DNA from: Faecalibacter rhinopitheci
GTDB lineage: Bacteria; Bacteroidota; Bacteroidia; Flavobacteriales; Weeksellaceae
Length of the DNA stretch: 64,000 nt
Assembly (NCBI RefSeq): GCF_015234135.1
Contig: NZ_JADGIK010000003.1
Location: forward strand, 62,001 to 126,000
Direction: 5' to 3'
In this document: positions 1 to 7,821 of the stretch, one piece after another
How the letters are laid out: each line of letters starts with the position of its first letter
How positions within the stretch are numbered: the stretch's first letter is position 1
The notes under the pieces: generated by a model
The model's input: only the letters and a program-made list of their open reading frames with translations
What the model was told of the DNA's origin: nothing
Database searches by the model: none
Made by a program: the position numbers and the translations under genes

Positions 1-114
1 AACAATAATGTTACCAGCGATAGCTGCTTGTCCACCAAAAATTTTAACTCCTAAACGTTTCGATTCTGATTCGCGACCATTCTTCGAACTTCCGACCCCT
101 TTTTTATGTGCCAT
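1..114 (-). CDS. rpmA: 50S ribosomal protein L27 (partial, N-terminal part)
   Basis: Bacterial L27 of the large ribosomal subunit, whose N-terminal tail reaches toward the peptidyl transferase centre. The visible 38 codons read [20 protein letters not shown] and then [18 protein letters not shown], the standard L27 start. The gene runs off the left window edge, so about half is missing. It begins 45 bases downstream of the rplU stop and is surely cotranscribed with it, the usual rplU-rpmA pair. The start is the only ATG fitting the family N-terminus. Confidence 0.95.
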   Translation of the reverse strand, partial: MAHKKGVGSSKNGRESESKRLGVKIFGGQAAIAGNIIV

Positions 115-159
115 TTCGTTTTACTTTTAAGGTTAATAATTAAATTAAACAGTACAATC

Positions 160-465
160 TTAACCGATTGTTACTACTTCAATTTTAGTGAATTGTTGAC
201 GGTGTCCGTTAGATTTTTGGTAACCTTTTCTTCTTTTCTTTTTGAAAACGATTACTTTATCACCTTTAACGTGTTCAACGATTTTAGCTACTACTGTAAC
301 TCCATCTATAACTGGGGCGCCCACTGTGATTGCTCCGTTGTCAGTTAATAAAACACGGTCGAATTTTACTTCGTCACCTGCTTCACCTGCCAAACGGTTT
401 ACAAACAATTGTTGGTCTTTTTCAACTTTGTATTGAAGCCCTGCTATCTCTACAATTGCGTACAT
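160..465 (-). CDS. rplU: 50S ribosomal protein L21
   Basis: L21 of the large ribosomal subunit, binding 23S rRNA near L20. The 101 residues start MYAIVEIAGLQYKVEKDQQL and contain the C-terminal basic signature FKKKRRKGYQKSNGHRQ typical of the family; length is normal. It is the first gene of rplU-rpmA. A good Bacteroidota promoter lies 33 bases upstream, giving a short leader. Nothing unusual is visible. Confidence 0.96.
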   Translation of the reverse strand: MYAIVEIAGLQYKVEKDQQLFVNRLAGEAGDEVKFDRVLLTDNGAITVGAPVIDGVTVVAKIVEHVKGDKVIVFKKKRRKGYQKSNGHRQQFTKIEVVTIG

Positions 466-497
466 AAAATTAATATTTATTGATATAAAATTGACTG

Positions 498-527
498 CAA
501 ATATATAAACTTTTTTTCATTCAGCAA
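498..527 (-). promoter_or_regulatory. Bacteroidota-type promoter for rplU-rpmA
   Basis: On the minus strand TTG (525-527) is followed by 19 bases and then TATATTTG (498-505), matching the Bacteroidota primary sigma consensus TTTG-N19-TAnnTTTG. The predicted start site lies about 25 bases before the rplU ATG. Read by eye; no transcript data. Confidence 0.7.
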
Positions 528-581
528 TCTGAACTTATTGATTTTTATATTAAAAGATTTCTATTTATGATATTTCTTCTA

Positions 582-611
582 TTTGGATTAATTAAAAATT
601 AAATAACTTTG
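582..611 (+). promoter_or_regulatory. Bacteroidota-type promoter for feoAB
   Basis: TTTG at 582-585, an 18-base spacer, then TAACTTTG at 604-611, close to the Bacteroidota consensus. It lies 28 bases upstream of the feoA ATG and is the only good candidate in the divergent rplU/feoA gap. Confidence 0.6.
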
Positions 612-639
612 CTGGAAAGATGTTTTTAACAACGAGACA

Positions 640-873
640 ATGAGTAAAACATTAAAAGACTTAAAGATAGGAGACTTTGCAATTATCAGTGGATTTGTAA
701 CTGAGGATGTTCCCGCAAAGCTATACGATATGGGATTTATTCCGGGGACTGAGTTTCAGGTAAAGAATAAAGCTCCCTTTGGAGGCCCAATTTGTATTAG
801 TATAATAAATAACAAATCACTTTTGGCATTAAGAAAGTCGGAAGCAAGTCAAATTTTGATTGAGAAAATATAA
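640..873 (+). CDS. feoA: Ferrous iron transport protein A
   Basis: Small cytoplasmic SH3-like accessory protein of the Feo ferrous iron importer. The 77 residues include the family pattern of a short N-terminal LKDLKIGDFAIISGF, a central YDMGFIPGTEFQVKNKAPFGGP and a C-terminal LALRKSEASQILI. The stop overlaps the feoB ATG by one base (TAATG), so translation is likely coupled. This is the standard stand-alone FeoA; in some other Bacteroidota FeoA is fused to FeoB. Iron regulation is expected for the family but I see no clear operator. Confidence 0.93.
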   Translation: MSKTLKDLKIGDFAIISGFVTEDVPAKLYDMGFIPGTEFQVKNKAPFGGPICISIINNKSLLALRKSEASQILIEKI

Positions 874-2972
874 TGAATTCATATACAATTACATTAATAG
901 GAAATCCCAATGTAGGTAAGACATCTTTATTTAATAAATTAACTAACCTTCGTCAGAAAGTAGGGAATTATCCTGGGGTTACTGTTGAGAAAAGGGAAGG
1001 AAATATTGAACATAACGGCAATAAGTATCATATTATTGATTTACCTGGTACATATTCTATCTACCCTAATTCATTAGATGAAGAAATTGTTTTTCAGATT
1101 TTAGGAAATAAAGCTAACAAAGATTATCCTGACTTAGCTGTAGTGGTTTCTGAACCTAGTAATTTAAGACGTTCTATTCTCTTATTTAAACAAATTCAAG
1201 ATTTAAATGTTCCTTCGATTTTCGTTATTAATATGAAGGATGAAATACAAGCGAAAGGATTAGAAATTGATCTTAATAAATTAGAAGAGCTTTTACAAAC
1301 TAAGGTTGTCTTAACCAATGCTCGTACAAGTGAAGGGCTAGATGAGCTCATTCAGCATTTTAATTATAAACCAAAAATTGCCGAATCTACTTTTGAAGCA
1401 GGACAATTATATGATAAGGCAATACACGAAGTTAAATCTACTTTTAAAATTGATTCAGATTACTTGGCTTGGTTATATTTAGGTCAGAAAAATGTTTCTT
1501 ATTTATCTTCAGAGTTACAAAATTCGTTAGCATCAATTAAGAAATCGTATAAAATAATTGAAAGACGATTACAAGTAAAAGAAACGTTAGATCGTAATAA
1601 ATATTTAGATAATTCTCTCAAAGATATAATTACATATACTCATCGTAAAGAGACTTCTTCTACAGAAAAGTTAGATAAAGTTTTAATGCATCCTATTTTA
1701 GGGTACGGAATTTTTATGTTAGTTATACTTTTAATGTTCCAGGCGGTATATACATGGTCGGGACCATTAATGGATTATATTGATGGATTGTTTGGTACAT
1801 TACAAAATTTGGCAACAACTACACTTCCAGCAGGACCGTTAGTAGATATTATTTCCCAAGCTATAATTCCTGGAATTGGAGGAATTGTAATTTTTGTACC
1901 ACAAATTGCTATTCTGTTCTTATTTATTTCTCTAATGGAAGAAACAGGTTATATGAGTCGTGTAGTATATTTGATGGATCGCTGGTTAAAGCCATTTGGA
2001 TTAAGTGGAAAATCCGTTGTCCCGTTAATTTCAGGGGTTGCTTGTGCCGTTCCTGCGGTTATGTCTGCCCGAAATATTGAAAATGCTAAAGAGCGTATGC
2101 TTACAATCTTAGTAACTCCTTTCATGACTTGTTCAGCTCGTTTACCTATTTATATAGTGATTATCGCTTTAGTTATACCAGATGAAAAATGGATGGGGCT
2201 TAATTTACAAGGTTTAGCATTATTTATAATGTATGTTTTAGGAGTTGTTGGTGCTTTAGGAAGTGCAATGATTCTAAACTTAATTATAAAAGCAAAACAC
2301 AGAAGCTTATTAATACTTGAGTTACCAACTTATAAATTACCAGATTGGAAAAATGTAGGTATTAATGTTTGGGAAAAAACCTTAGGATTTTTAATCGATG
2401 CAGGTAAAATTATTTTTGCAATATCTATCATTTTATGGGTTTTAGGATCATTTGGACCGGGAGAAAGATTTAATAATGCAGAGGAAATTGTAACTGCGCA
2501 TAACCCAAGAATTTCGGATGAAGATTTAGAAAATGAAATAGCATCTTATAAATTAGAACATTCTTATTTAGGAACAATTGGTTCGGTTATTGAACCTGTT
2601 GTTAAGCCTTTAGGATATGATTGGAAGATGGGAATCGGATTAATTTCTTCTTTTGCAGCACGCGAAGTATTTGTTGGTACAATGTCTACAGTGTACAGTT
2701 TAGGGGAAATTGATGTTGAAGATGACGCTCAAAAAGGTAAACTTTTAAGCCGAATGAAAGCGGAGATTAATCGCAATACAGGGGAAAAGGCTTATACATT
2801 TGCATCGGGTATATCATTATTATTATTCTATGCTTTTGCAATGCAATGTATGAGTACTATAGCAATCGTTAAAAGAGAAACTAATTCTTGGAAATGGACA
2901 TTGATTCAAACCGGGTTTATGACAGGATTAGCTTATATCGTAGCTTTAATTGCTTATCAATTTTTAAAATAA
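873..2972 (+). CDS. feoB: Ferrous iron transporter FeoB
   Basis: Inner-membrane Fe(II) transporter with an N-terminal G domain. Visible G motifs are GNPNVGKTS (about 10-18), DLPGTYS (about 57) and NMKD (about 127). A soluble helical region follows to about residue 270, then a multi-pass core with GYMSRVVYLMDRWLKPFGLSGKS and the duplicated gate motif GVACAVPAVMSARN. At 699 residues it is at the short end of the normal range. It overlaps feoA by one base and is followed after 6 bases by a small Cys-rich membrane protein, completing a three-gene iron operon that ends at a strong terminator. Confidence 0.96.
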   Translation: MNSYTITLIGNPNVGKTSLFNKLTNLRQKVGNYPGVTVEKREGNIEHNGNKYHIIDLPGTYSIYPNSLDEEIVFQILGNKANKDYPDLAVVVSEPSNLRRSILLFKQIQDLNVPSIFVINMKDEIQAKGLEIDLNKLEELLQTKVVLTNARTSEGLDELIQHFNYKPKIAESTFEAGQLYDKAIHEVKSTFKIDSDYLAWLYLGQKNVSYLSSELQNSLASIKKSYKIIERRLQVKETLDRNKYLDNSLKDIITYTHRKETSSTEKLDKVLMHPILGYGIFMLVILLMFQAVYTWSGPLMDYIDGLFGTLQNLATTTLPAGPLVDIISQAIIPGIGGIVIFVPQIAILFLFISLMEETGYMSRVVYLMDRWLKPFGLSGKSVVPLISGVACAVPAVMSARNIENAKERMLTILVTPFMTCSARLPIYIVIIALVIPDEKWMGLNLQGLALFIMYVLGVVGALGSAMILNLIIKAKHRSLLILELPTYKLPDWKNVGINVWEKTLGFLIDAGKIIFAISIILWVLGSFGPGERFNNAEEIVTAHNPRISDEDLENEIASYKLEHSYLGTIGSVIEPVVKPLGYDWKMGIGLISSFAAREVFVGTMSTVYSLGEIDVEDDAQKGKLLSRMKAEINRNTGEKAYTFASGISLLLFYAFAMQCMSTIAIVKRETNSWKWTLIQTGFMTGLAYIVALIAYQFLK

Positions 2973-2978
2973 TTTAAA

Positions 2979-3128
2979 ATGGATAACATATATATTCAAT
3001 ATGCTTTTATAGCTTTTCTATTAGGATTTGCTGTGTGGTATATTATAGGAATGATAAAAAATTCATTCAAAAAAGATAGTGGAGGATGTTCAAAAGGATG
3101 CGGATGTTCATCTACTCCAAAAGACTAA
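2979..3128 (+). CDS. FeoB-associated Cys-rich membrane protein (49 aa)
   Basis: A 49-residue ORF too short for ordinary ORF finders. It begins MDNIYIQYAFIAFLLGFAVW, a single membrane segment (about 5-25), followed by a basic stretch and a C-terminal Cys cluster GGCSKGCGCSS. This layout matches the small FeoB-associated Cys-rich proteins found after feoB in many bacteria. It starts 6 bases after the feoB stop and ends just before the operon terminator. A role in metal handling or in stabilising FeoB, analogous to FeoC, is inference. Confidence 0.85.
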   Translation: MDNIYIQYAFIAFLLGFAVWYIIGMIKNSFKKDSGGCSKGCGCSSTPKD

Positions 3129-3145
3129 AAATTATTAATATTAAA

Positions 3146-3184
3146 AATAAGGCTTAAGACGAAAATCTTAAGCCTTATTTTTTT
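3146..3184 (+). terminator. Terminator of the feo operon
   Basis: A perfect 14-bp stem (arms 3146-3159 and 3166-3179, GC-containing core AAGGCTTAAGA) with a 6-base loop, followed by a T tract. Confidence 0.85.
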
Positions 3185-3296
3185 AAATATTTTCTTAAAT
3201 TTACAAAGTGTTATAATGAACTTAAAATATTCATTTTCATGTTAATGTGTTTTATAATTTAAGATATAAATAAAAAAGAATTGAGATTTAACGCTT

Positions 3297-3989
3297 ATGA
3301 ATAATTTAGATTTTACAACTATTACAATAATTGTTATTGCGCTTGTATGTATACTTATAATCAGTTTATACTTTTTGATGAAAAAAAGCTCACAAACTGA
3401 ACAAAATAATACTATCCAAAATACAACTCCGGAAGCGTCTCTTGAGGTTGAAAATGATATTCATCCTATCGAAGAAACTGAAAAACCATCTCTAGAAATT
3501 ATTATTGATAAGAAAATAGAAAAACCAGAAAATAATATTCAATTAGATGAAAAACAGGATGATATAGCGAATGAAGAAATATCACAGAGTAAGTTAGGAA
3601 TAAATATTTCTTCTAAAACTGAAAAGGTTCTTTTGAAAAAATTAGAAAATTTCGAAAAAAATAAAGGGTTTTTAAAAAAAGATGTTAATCTAAATAATTT
3701 AGCAAAGCAATTTGATACTAATACAAAATATTTAAGCGAAATTATAAAGAGCTATAAAAAAAAGAACTTCAATCAGTATCTAAATGAGTTAAGAATAAAT
3801 CATTTATTAAATGAATTGGAAAATAATGAAAAGGTATTAAATACGAAAGTAAGTTACTTAGCGAGTGACATGGGATTTAGTTCTCATAGTTCTTTTTCAA
3901 CACTTTTTACTCAATATGTTGGTAAATCACCCTCCGAATATATTAAGAAATTAAAAGAAGCTAAAAATACTGCTGAGCTTATGAAATAA
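3297..3989 (+). CDS. Membrane-anchored AraC-type DNA-binding protein
   Basis: A 230-residue protein with one N-terminal membrane segment (about 8-27, TIIVIALVCILIISLYFLMK), a charged Glu/Lys-rich linker (about 30-110) and a C-terminal AraC-family double helix-turn-helix (about 120-220). The second helix-turn-helix carries YLASDMGFSSHSSFSTLFTQ followed by GKSPSEY, the diagnostic AraC signature. Flavobacterial AraC proteins with a membrane helix usually carry periplasmic or TPR sensor repeats before it; here there is no such sensor. It stands alone between feo and meaB. The target is unknown, and whether it works while tethered to the membrane is inference. Confidence 0.8.
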   Translation: MNNLDFTTITIIVIALVCILIISLYFLMKKSSQTEQNNTIQNTTPEASLEVENDIHPIEETEKPSLEIIIDKKIEKPENNIQLDEKQDDIANEEISQSKLGINISSKTEKVLLKKLENFEKNKGFLKKDVNLNNLAKQFDTNTKYLSEIIKSYKKKNFNQYLNELRINHLLNELENNEKVLNTKVSYLASDMGFSSHSSFSTLFTQYVGKSPSEYIKKLKEAKNTAELMK

Positions 3990-4057
3990 CTTTTATGTTG
4001 AACTATTTCTAGATAAGAAGTAGTTTTTTAATATCTCAAAAAAAATATCTGATAAAG

Positions 4058-5002
4058 ATGTCTAAAACAATTAATACACAACAATTAATAAATGATATAA
4101 AGGACGGGAAAACATTTGCTCTTAGCCGTGCAATAACTTTAGCAGAAAGTACCCGTATAGATCATTTAGAAGTTGCACAAGAAATAATACAAGCTTTTCC
4201 GTTGACCAAGTCATCAAAACGGATTGCTATCACTGGTATTCCAGGAGTAGGAAAAAGTACATTTATCGAAGCCTTAGGGCAATTCTTAGTTTCTAGAGGT
4301 AAAAAGGTTGCTATTTTAGCAATTGACCCTAGTAGTTCATTATCTAAGGGAAGTATTTTAGGAGATAAAACGAGAATGGAAGAGCTTTCTAAAAGCGATT
4401 TAGCTTACATACGTCCGAGTGCTACAAATGGAAATCTTGGGGGAATAACCTCTCGTACTTATGAAGCAATGTTACTGTGTGAGGCTGCTGGATATGATCA
4501 TATTTTAATAGAAACTGTAGGCGTAGGACAATCTGAAACTTTAGTAAATAAAATATCGGATCTCTTTTTATTTCTACAATTGCCAGGATCAGGAGATGAT
4601 CTGCAGGGGATAAAGAGAGGTATAATGGAAATGGCAGATATAATTTTTATCAATAAAATTGATGCTTTCCAAGAAAAATTGATAAAAGATGCAAAAGTCG
4701 ATTTAGCCCGTTCTCTGCAATTTTTACCTACAAAAGCCTCTCAATGGAAGCGCCAAACGATTTTAGGGTCAGGATTGAAAGAGAAAGGCATTAATGAGCT
4801 TTGGGAAACAATAGAGAAATACTTTGAAGTTATAAATCATAATGGATTTTATGAAAAAAATAGGAGACAACAACAATTTCTTCAAGCCGAAACTTATGTA
4901 TTAGAAATTATAGAAAGGCAAACCAAAGAAAAATTAAAAGCTAAACCATTTGATGAATCTTTTGTTAATGCTTATGAAATGGCTAAAGAATGGATGAAGT
5001 AA
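4058..5002 (+). CDS. meaB: Methylmalonyl-CoA mutase-associated GTPase MeaB
   Basis: G3E-family P-loop GTPase that protects and reloads adenosylcobalamin in methylmalonyl-CoA mutase; older annotations call it ArgK. The 314 residues show a P-loop GIPGVGKST (60-68), the family stretch AILAIDPSSSLSKGSILGDK with TRM (about 84-106), the ETVGVGQSE switch region and the NKID base-specificity motif. Length is normal. No mutase subunit lies beside it, unlike in many bacteria, so the partner must be elsewhere. A bidirectional hairpin follows. Confidence 0.93.
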   Translation: MSKTINTQQLINDIKDGKTFALSRAITLAESTRIDHLEVAQEIIQAFPLTKSSKRIAITGIPGVGKSTFIEALGQFLVSRGKKVAILAIDPSSSLSKGSILGDKTRMEELSKSDLAYIRPSATNGNLGGITSRTYEAMLLCEAAGYDHILIETVGVGQSETLVNKISDLFLFLQLPGSGDDLQGIKRGIMEMADIIFINKIDAFQEKLIKDAKVDLARSLQFLPTKASQWKRQTILGSGLKEKGINELWETIEKYFEVINHNGFYEKNRRQQQFLQAETYVLEIIERQTKEKLKAKPFDESFVNAYEMAKEWMK

Positions 5003-5016
5003 ATGGATTATAAATA

Positions 5017-5048
5017 AAAAAAGGCTATCAAATTTTGATAGCCTTTTT
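5017..5048. terminator. Bidirectional terminator between meaB and tRNA-Asn
   Basis: Hairpin with arms AAAAGGCTATCAAA and TTTGATAGCCTTTT, with A run before and T run after, between convergent genes, so it can serve both strands. Confidence 0.8.
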
Positions 5049-5059
5049 ATTATTTGATG

Positions 5060-5133
5060 CTCCTCCTCTTGGGCTCGAACCAAGGACCCTCTGATTAACA
5101 GTCAGATGCTCTAACCAACTGAGCTAAGGAGGA
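5060..5133 (-). tRNA. tRNA-Asn(GTT), copy 1
   Basis: 74-base cloverleaf. The minus strand begins TCCTCCTTAGCTCAGTTGG, has anticodon loop CTGTTAATC (anticodon GTT), T-loop GGTTCGAGCCC, and closes with AGGAGGA plus discriminator G. CCA is not encoded. It is identical to the copy 57 bases upstream. Confidence 0.96.
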
Positions 5134-5190
5134 AAATCCAAATTTATTTTTGAATAAGTCTTTGTTTGACTTAGTTTTTCACTAAAAAAG

Positions 5191-5264
5191 CTCCTCCTCT
5201 TGGGCTCGAACCAAGGACCCTCTGATTAACAGTCAGATGCTCTAACCAACTGAGCTAAGGAGGA
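5191..5264 (-). tRNA. tRNA-Asn(GTT), copy 2
   Basis: Same 74-base sequence and GTT anticodon as the neighbouring copy; the two are arranged in tandem on the minus strand and are likely processed from one transcript. A TATATTTG -7 element (minus strand, 5285-5292) lies 21 bases upstream. Confidence 0.96.
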
Positions 5265-5331
5265 ATGTTGCTTAATTGTGGGTGCAAATATAAAAGGATT
5301 TTTTACACCCACAAAAAAAAATTAAAATTTT

Positions 5332-6642
5332 TTATCCAAAAATTATATTTACAATGTCATTTCCGAAGATAAATACCATTAAACCAAGGATTATGATTAT
5401 TCCTACCATTTGTGCTTTTTCTAAAATTTTCTCACTTGGAGCTTTCCCAGTAATCATTTCGTAAAGTGCAAAAACTGCGTGTCCACCATCTAATCCTGGA
5501 ATTGGAAGTAAATTAATGAAGGCTAGCCATGCAGAAATCATTGCTGTAAATGACCAGAAAAATAACCAGTTCCATTCCGTTGGCATTTGTTTTACCATCC
5601 CAATAGGTCCTGCCACTTGTTTACGTCCATCTTTTACTTGGAACAATGTTCCAATACCACGAACTTGCGTAGCGATTGCATCAAAAGGTTTAACGACACC
5701 TGCACTAAGGCCTTCTCCAATTGAATAATTTCTTCTACCTTCTAATGAGTCAATATAACTAGATTTATTACCTATACCAATTTTCCCCTCTTTATCGATA
5801 GCAACCATTAATTCAACAGGCTGACCTTGTCTCTCAACGCTTAATGCTACAGTTTTACCTTTATATTGCTCTAATTTTTTAGTAAAATCATGGTAATATG
5901 GCGTAGTAAATCCATCAATAGCGATGATTTTATCATCTTTCAAAATTCCAGCTTTTTGTGCAGGAGTTTCAACTAAAACTGTATCAACTTCAAATGTAAA
6001 TTGAGGTACAAAAAAACCTTGTTTATAATTTAAAATTTGAGTTCTAAAGTTTTCATCAATAGGTAAAGAAATCTCTTTTCCTTGGCGGTTTACCTCAAGA
6101 GTAGTACCTCCAAGCAAAGATTCTTTATTTATTTCTTCTAAAGAATTATATTTTATCCCATTTACACCTACAGGAATATCTCCTGTTTGTAAACCTAAAG
6201 TAGTTTGAATAGAATCTGTAACAATTCCATATTTCATGTTATCTACTTTGGTAAAACGCTCCCCATTAGCAATTAATAAAGCTGCATATATAATCATCGC
6301 TAAAACGATATTTACAATAATACCACCTAACATAATGATTAAACGTTGCCAAGCTGGCTTAGATCTAAATTCCCAGGGTTGCATTTCCCCTTTCATTTGT
6401 TCGGTGTCCATACTTTCATCAATCATACCGGCAAGTTTCACATAACCTCCTAATGGAAGCCATCCAATACCATATACGGTATCACCGATTTTCTTTTTCC
6501 AGATTGCAAATTTTACATCAAAAAAGACGAAGAAACGATCTACACGAACGCCAAACCATCGTGCTGTAACGTAATGTCCTAATTCGTGTAACATTACTAA
6601 CAACATTAAACTGAGCATTAAATGCCCGATTTGTACTAACAT
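5332..6642 (-). CDS. rseP: RIP metalloprotease RseP (site-2 protease)
   Basis: Inner-membrane zinc intramembrane protease that cleaves anti-sigma factors and remnant signal peptides. The 436 residues start MLVQIGHLMLSLMLLVMLHE and carry the catalytic HELGH (19-23) in the first membrane helix, a central PDZ region (about 190-300) and the second active-site motif NLLPIPGLDGGHA (about 375-388) between C-terminal helices. Length is normal. It is the last protein gene of mutY-ssb-gldD-rseP, 70 bases after gldD, and the tandem tRNA-Asn genes follow downstream. Confidence 0.93.
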   Translation of the reverse strand: MLVQIGHLMLSLMLLVMLHELGHYVTARWFGVRVDRFFVFFDVKFAIWKKKIGDTVYGIGWLPLGGYVKLAGMIDESMDTEQMKGEMQPWEFRSKPAWQRLIIMLGGIIVNIVLAMIIYAALLIANGERFTKVDNMKYGIVTDSIQTTLGLQTGDIPVGVNGIKYNSLEEINKESLLGGTTLEVNRQGKEISLPIDENFRTQILNYKQGFFVPQFTFEVDTVLVETPAQKAGILKDDKIIAIDGFTTPYYHDFTKKLEQYKGKTVALSVERQGQPVELMVAIDKEGKIGIGNKSSYIDSLEGRRNYSIGEGLSAGVVKPFDAIATQVRGIGTLFQVKDGRKQVAGPIGMVKQMPTEWNWLFFWSFTAMISAWLAFINLLPIPGLDGGHAVFALYEMITGKAPSEKILEKAQMVGIIIILGLMVFIFGNDIVNIIFG

Positions 6643-6712
6643 ATTTATAAAAATTAGTTGCTTTTAAATTTTTTCAATTACAAAAATAATCGAATTTAAA
6701 GATTAATAGATT

Positions 6713-7318
6713 TTATTTTCTCCAAGATAATGTTTCAATTAACTGTTGTACATCTTTTTTGATGTATTCTATGGCAGGTGCTAATGAATCTGCTTTGGGC
6801 TCAGTGGAGAAATAGACTGAACCTGAAACAAAATTATGAATGCTATCTGTTGCATGAAATTGAAGATTAATTGCAGAGTTTCCACCTAACTCATATAACG
6901 TACCAAAAACTTTTTTTTCAGGAAATTCAAAAATCTGTGGAGATATAAAGCTAGCTTTCACCGTTTGATCTTGAACAAATCGTTCACTTTCTTTAATTTT
7001 TAAAATTAAATCTTGTTTTGAATTTACAGGGAAATAAGTTAAATAAATATTAGCCTTCATTTTCGGATAGTTAATAATATACCAATCCTTTTGTTTTCCT
7101 TTTTTAATTTTCCCAAAATTTGAATATTCAAATTTATAAGGTGTTTCTTCTTTAAACTCAATATATTCTGCAACGGGATATTCCAATCTAACTTGGCCTA
7201 ACGGTTTAACTGCTTCAGATTGATCTGAACAAGACATAAAAAAAATAGCACTAATACATAATGCTACTAAACATAAAGTTTTTTTTACAAGTATAGAACG
7301 CTGTAAATTGTTATTCAT
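6713..7318 (-). CDS. gldD: Gliding motility lipoprotein GldD
   Basis: Lipoprotein of the Bacteroidota gliding and type IX secretion machinery set. The 201 residues have a signal peptide with lipobox FFMSC (Cys about 30) and the family core LGQVRLEYPVAEYIEF with FEYSNFGKI and the YFP and GGNSAINLQFHATD motifs. The start could also lie at a downstream codon nearer the hydrophobic stretch. It sits 17 bases after ssb. In Flavobacterium johnsoniae gldE lies between ssb and gldD; no gldE is present here. Function is by family; the exact biochemical role of GldD is not established. Confidence 0.9.
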   Translation of the reverse strand: MNNNLQRSILVKKTLCLVALCISAIFFMSCSDQSEAVKPLGQVRLEYPVAEYIEFKEETPYKFEYSNFGKIKKGKQKDWYIINYPKMKANIYLTYFPVNSKQDLILKIKESERFVQDQTVKASFISPQIFEFPEKKVFGTLYELGGNSAINLQFHATDSIHNFVSGSVYFSTEPKADSLAPAIEYIKKDVQQLIETLSWRK

Positions 7319-7335
7319 TCTTATTAATTTCTTTT

Positions 7336-7779
7336 TTAGAACGGTAAATCATCTTCTTCGATAGATTCCACATCTATGTTGGTAGATGTATTTCCTGTAG
7401 AAGGATTTATCTGTTCGGGTTGTATTGATGTTTTTGATTCAGAATCAGTTTTTGGTGTTAAAAATTCAATCGAGTTAGCAACAATTTCTGTTGTATAGCG
7501 CGTTTGGCCATTATCATCCCACTTTCTCGTTTTTATACGTCCTTCCACAAAAACCTTATCTCCTTTCTTAAGATATCGACCACATAATTCAGCCAATTTA
7601 TTTCGAGTTGTAATATTATGCCACTCTGTTTCGGTTATACGTTCTCCAGTTCTTGAGATGTAAGATTCTGTTGTTGCAATAGGAAACCTCCCAATACAAT
7701 TCTGTTCATCAAAATTATGCAATTTTACATCATCGCCTAAATTTCCGATTAAGATAACTTTGTTAGTAGTTCCGTTCAT
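7336..7779 (-). CDS. ssb: Single-stranded DNA-binding protein
   Basis: Cytoplasmic ssDNA-binding protein for replication and repair. The 147 residues contain an OB fold (about 1-107) starting NKVILIGNLGDDVKLHNF, with TEWHNITTRNKLAELC and GDKVFVEGRIKTRKWDD, then a low-complexity linker and the acidic C-terminal tip EEDDLPF that recruits partner proteins. It lies 42 bases downstream of mutY and 17 bases upstream of gldD, an order conserved in Flavobacteriia. Confidence 0.95.
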   Translation of the reverse strand: MNGTTNKVILIGNLGDDVKLHNFDEQNCIGRFPIATTESYISRTGERITETEWHNITTRNKLAELCGRYLKKGDKVFVEGRIKTRKWDDNGQTRYTTEIVANSIEFLTPKTDSESKTSIQPEQINPSTGNTSTNIDVESIEEDDLPF

Positions 7780-7821
7780 AGCTTTTCGTGGTTTTTAATT
7801 TCGTGGTTTTAAGATACGAAA

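Noticed and set aside
5060-5264. Direct repeat considered as an insertion element scar
   Set aside because: It is simply two identical tRNA-Asn genes; no transposase or inverted ends.
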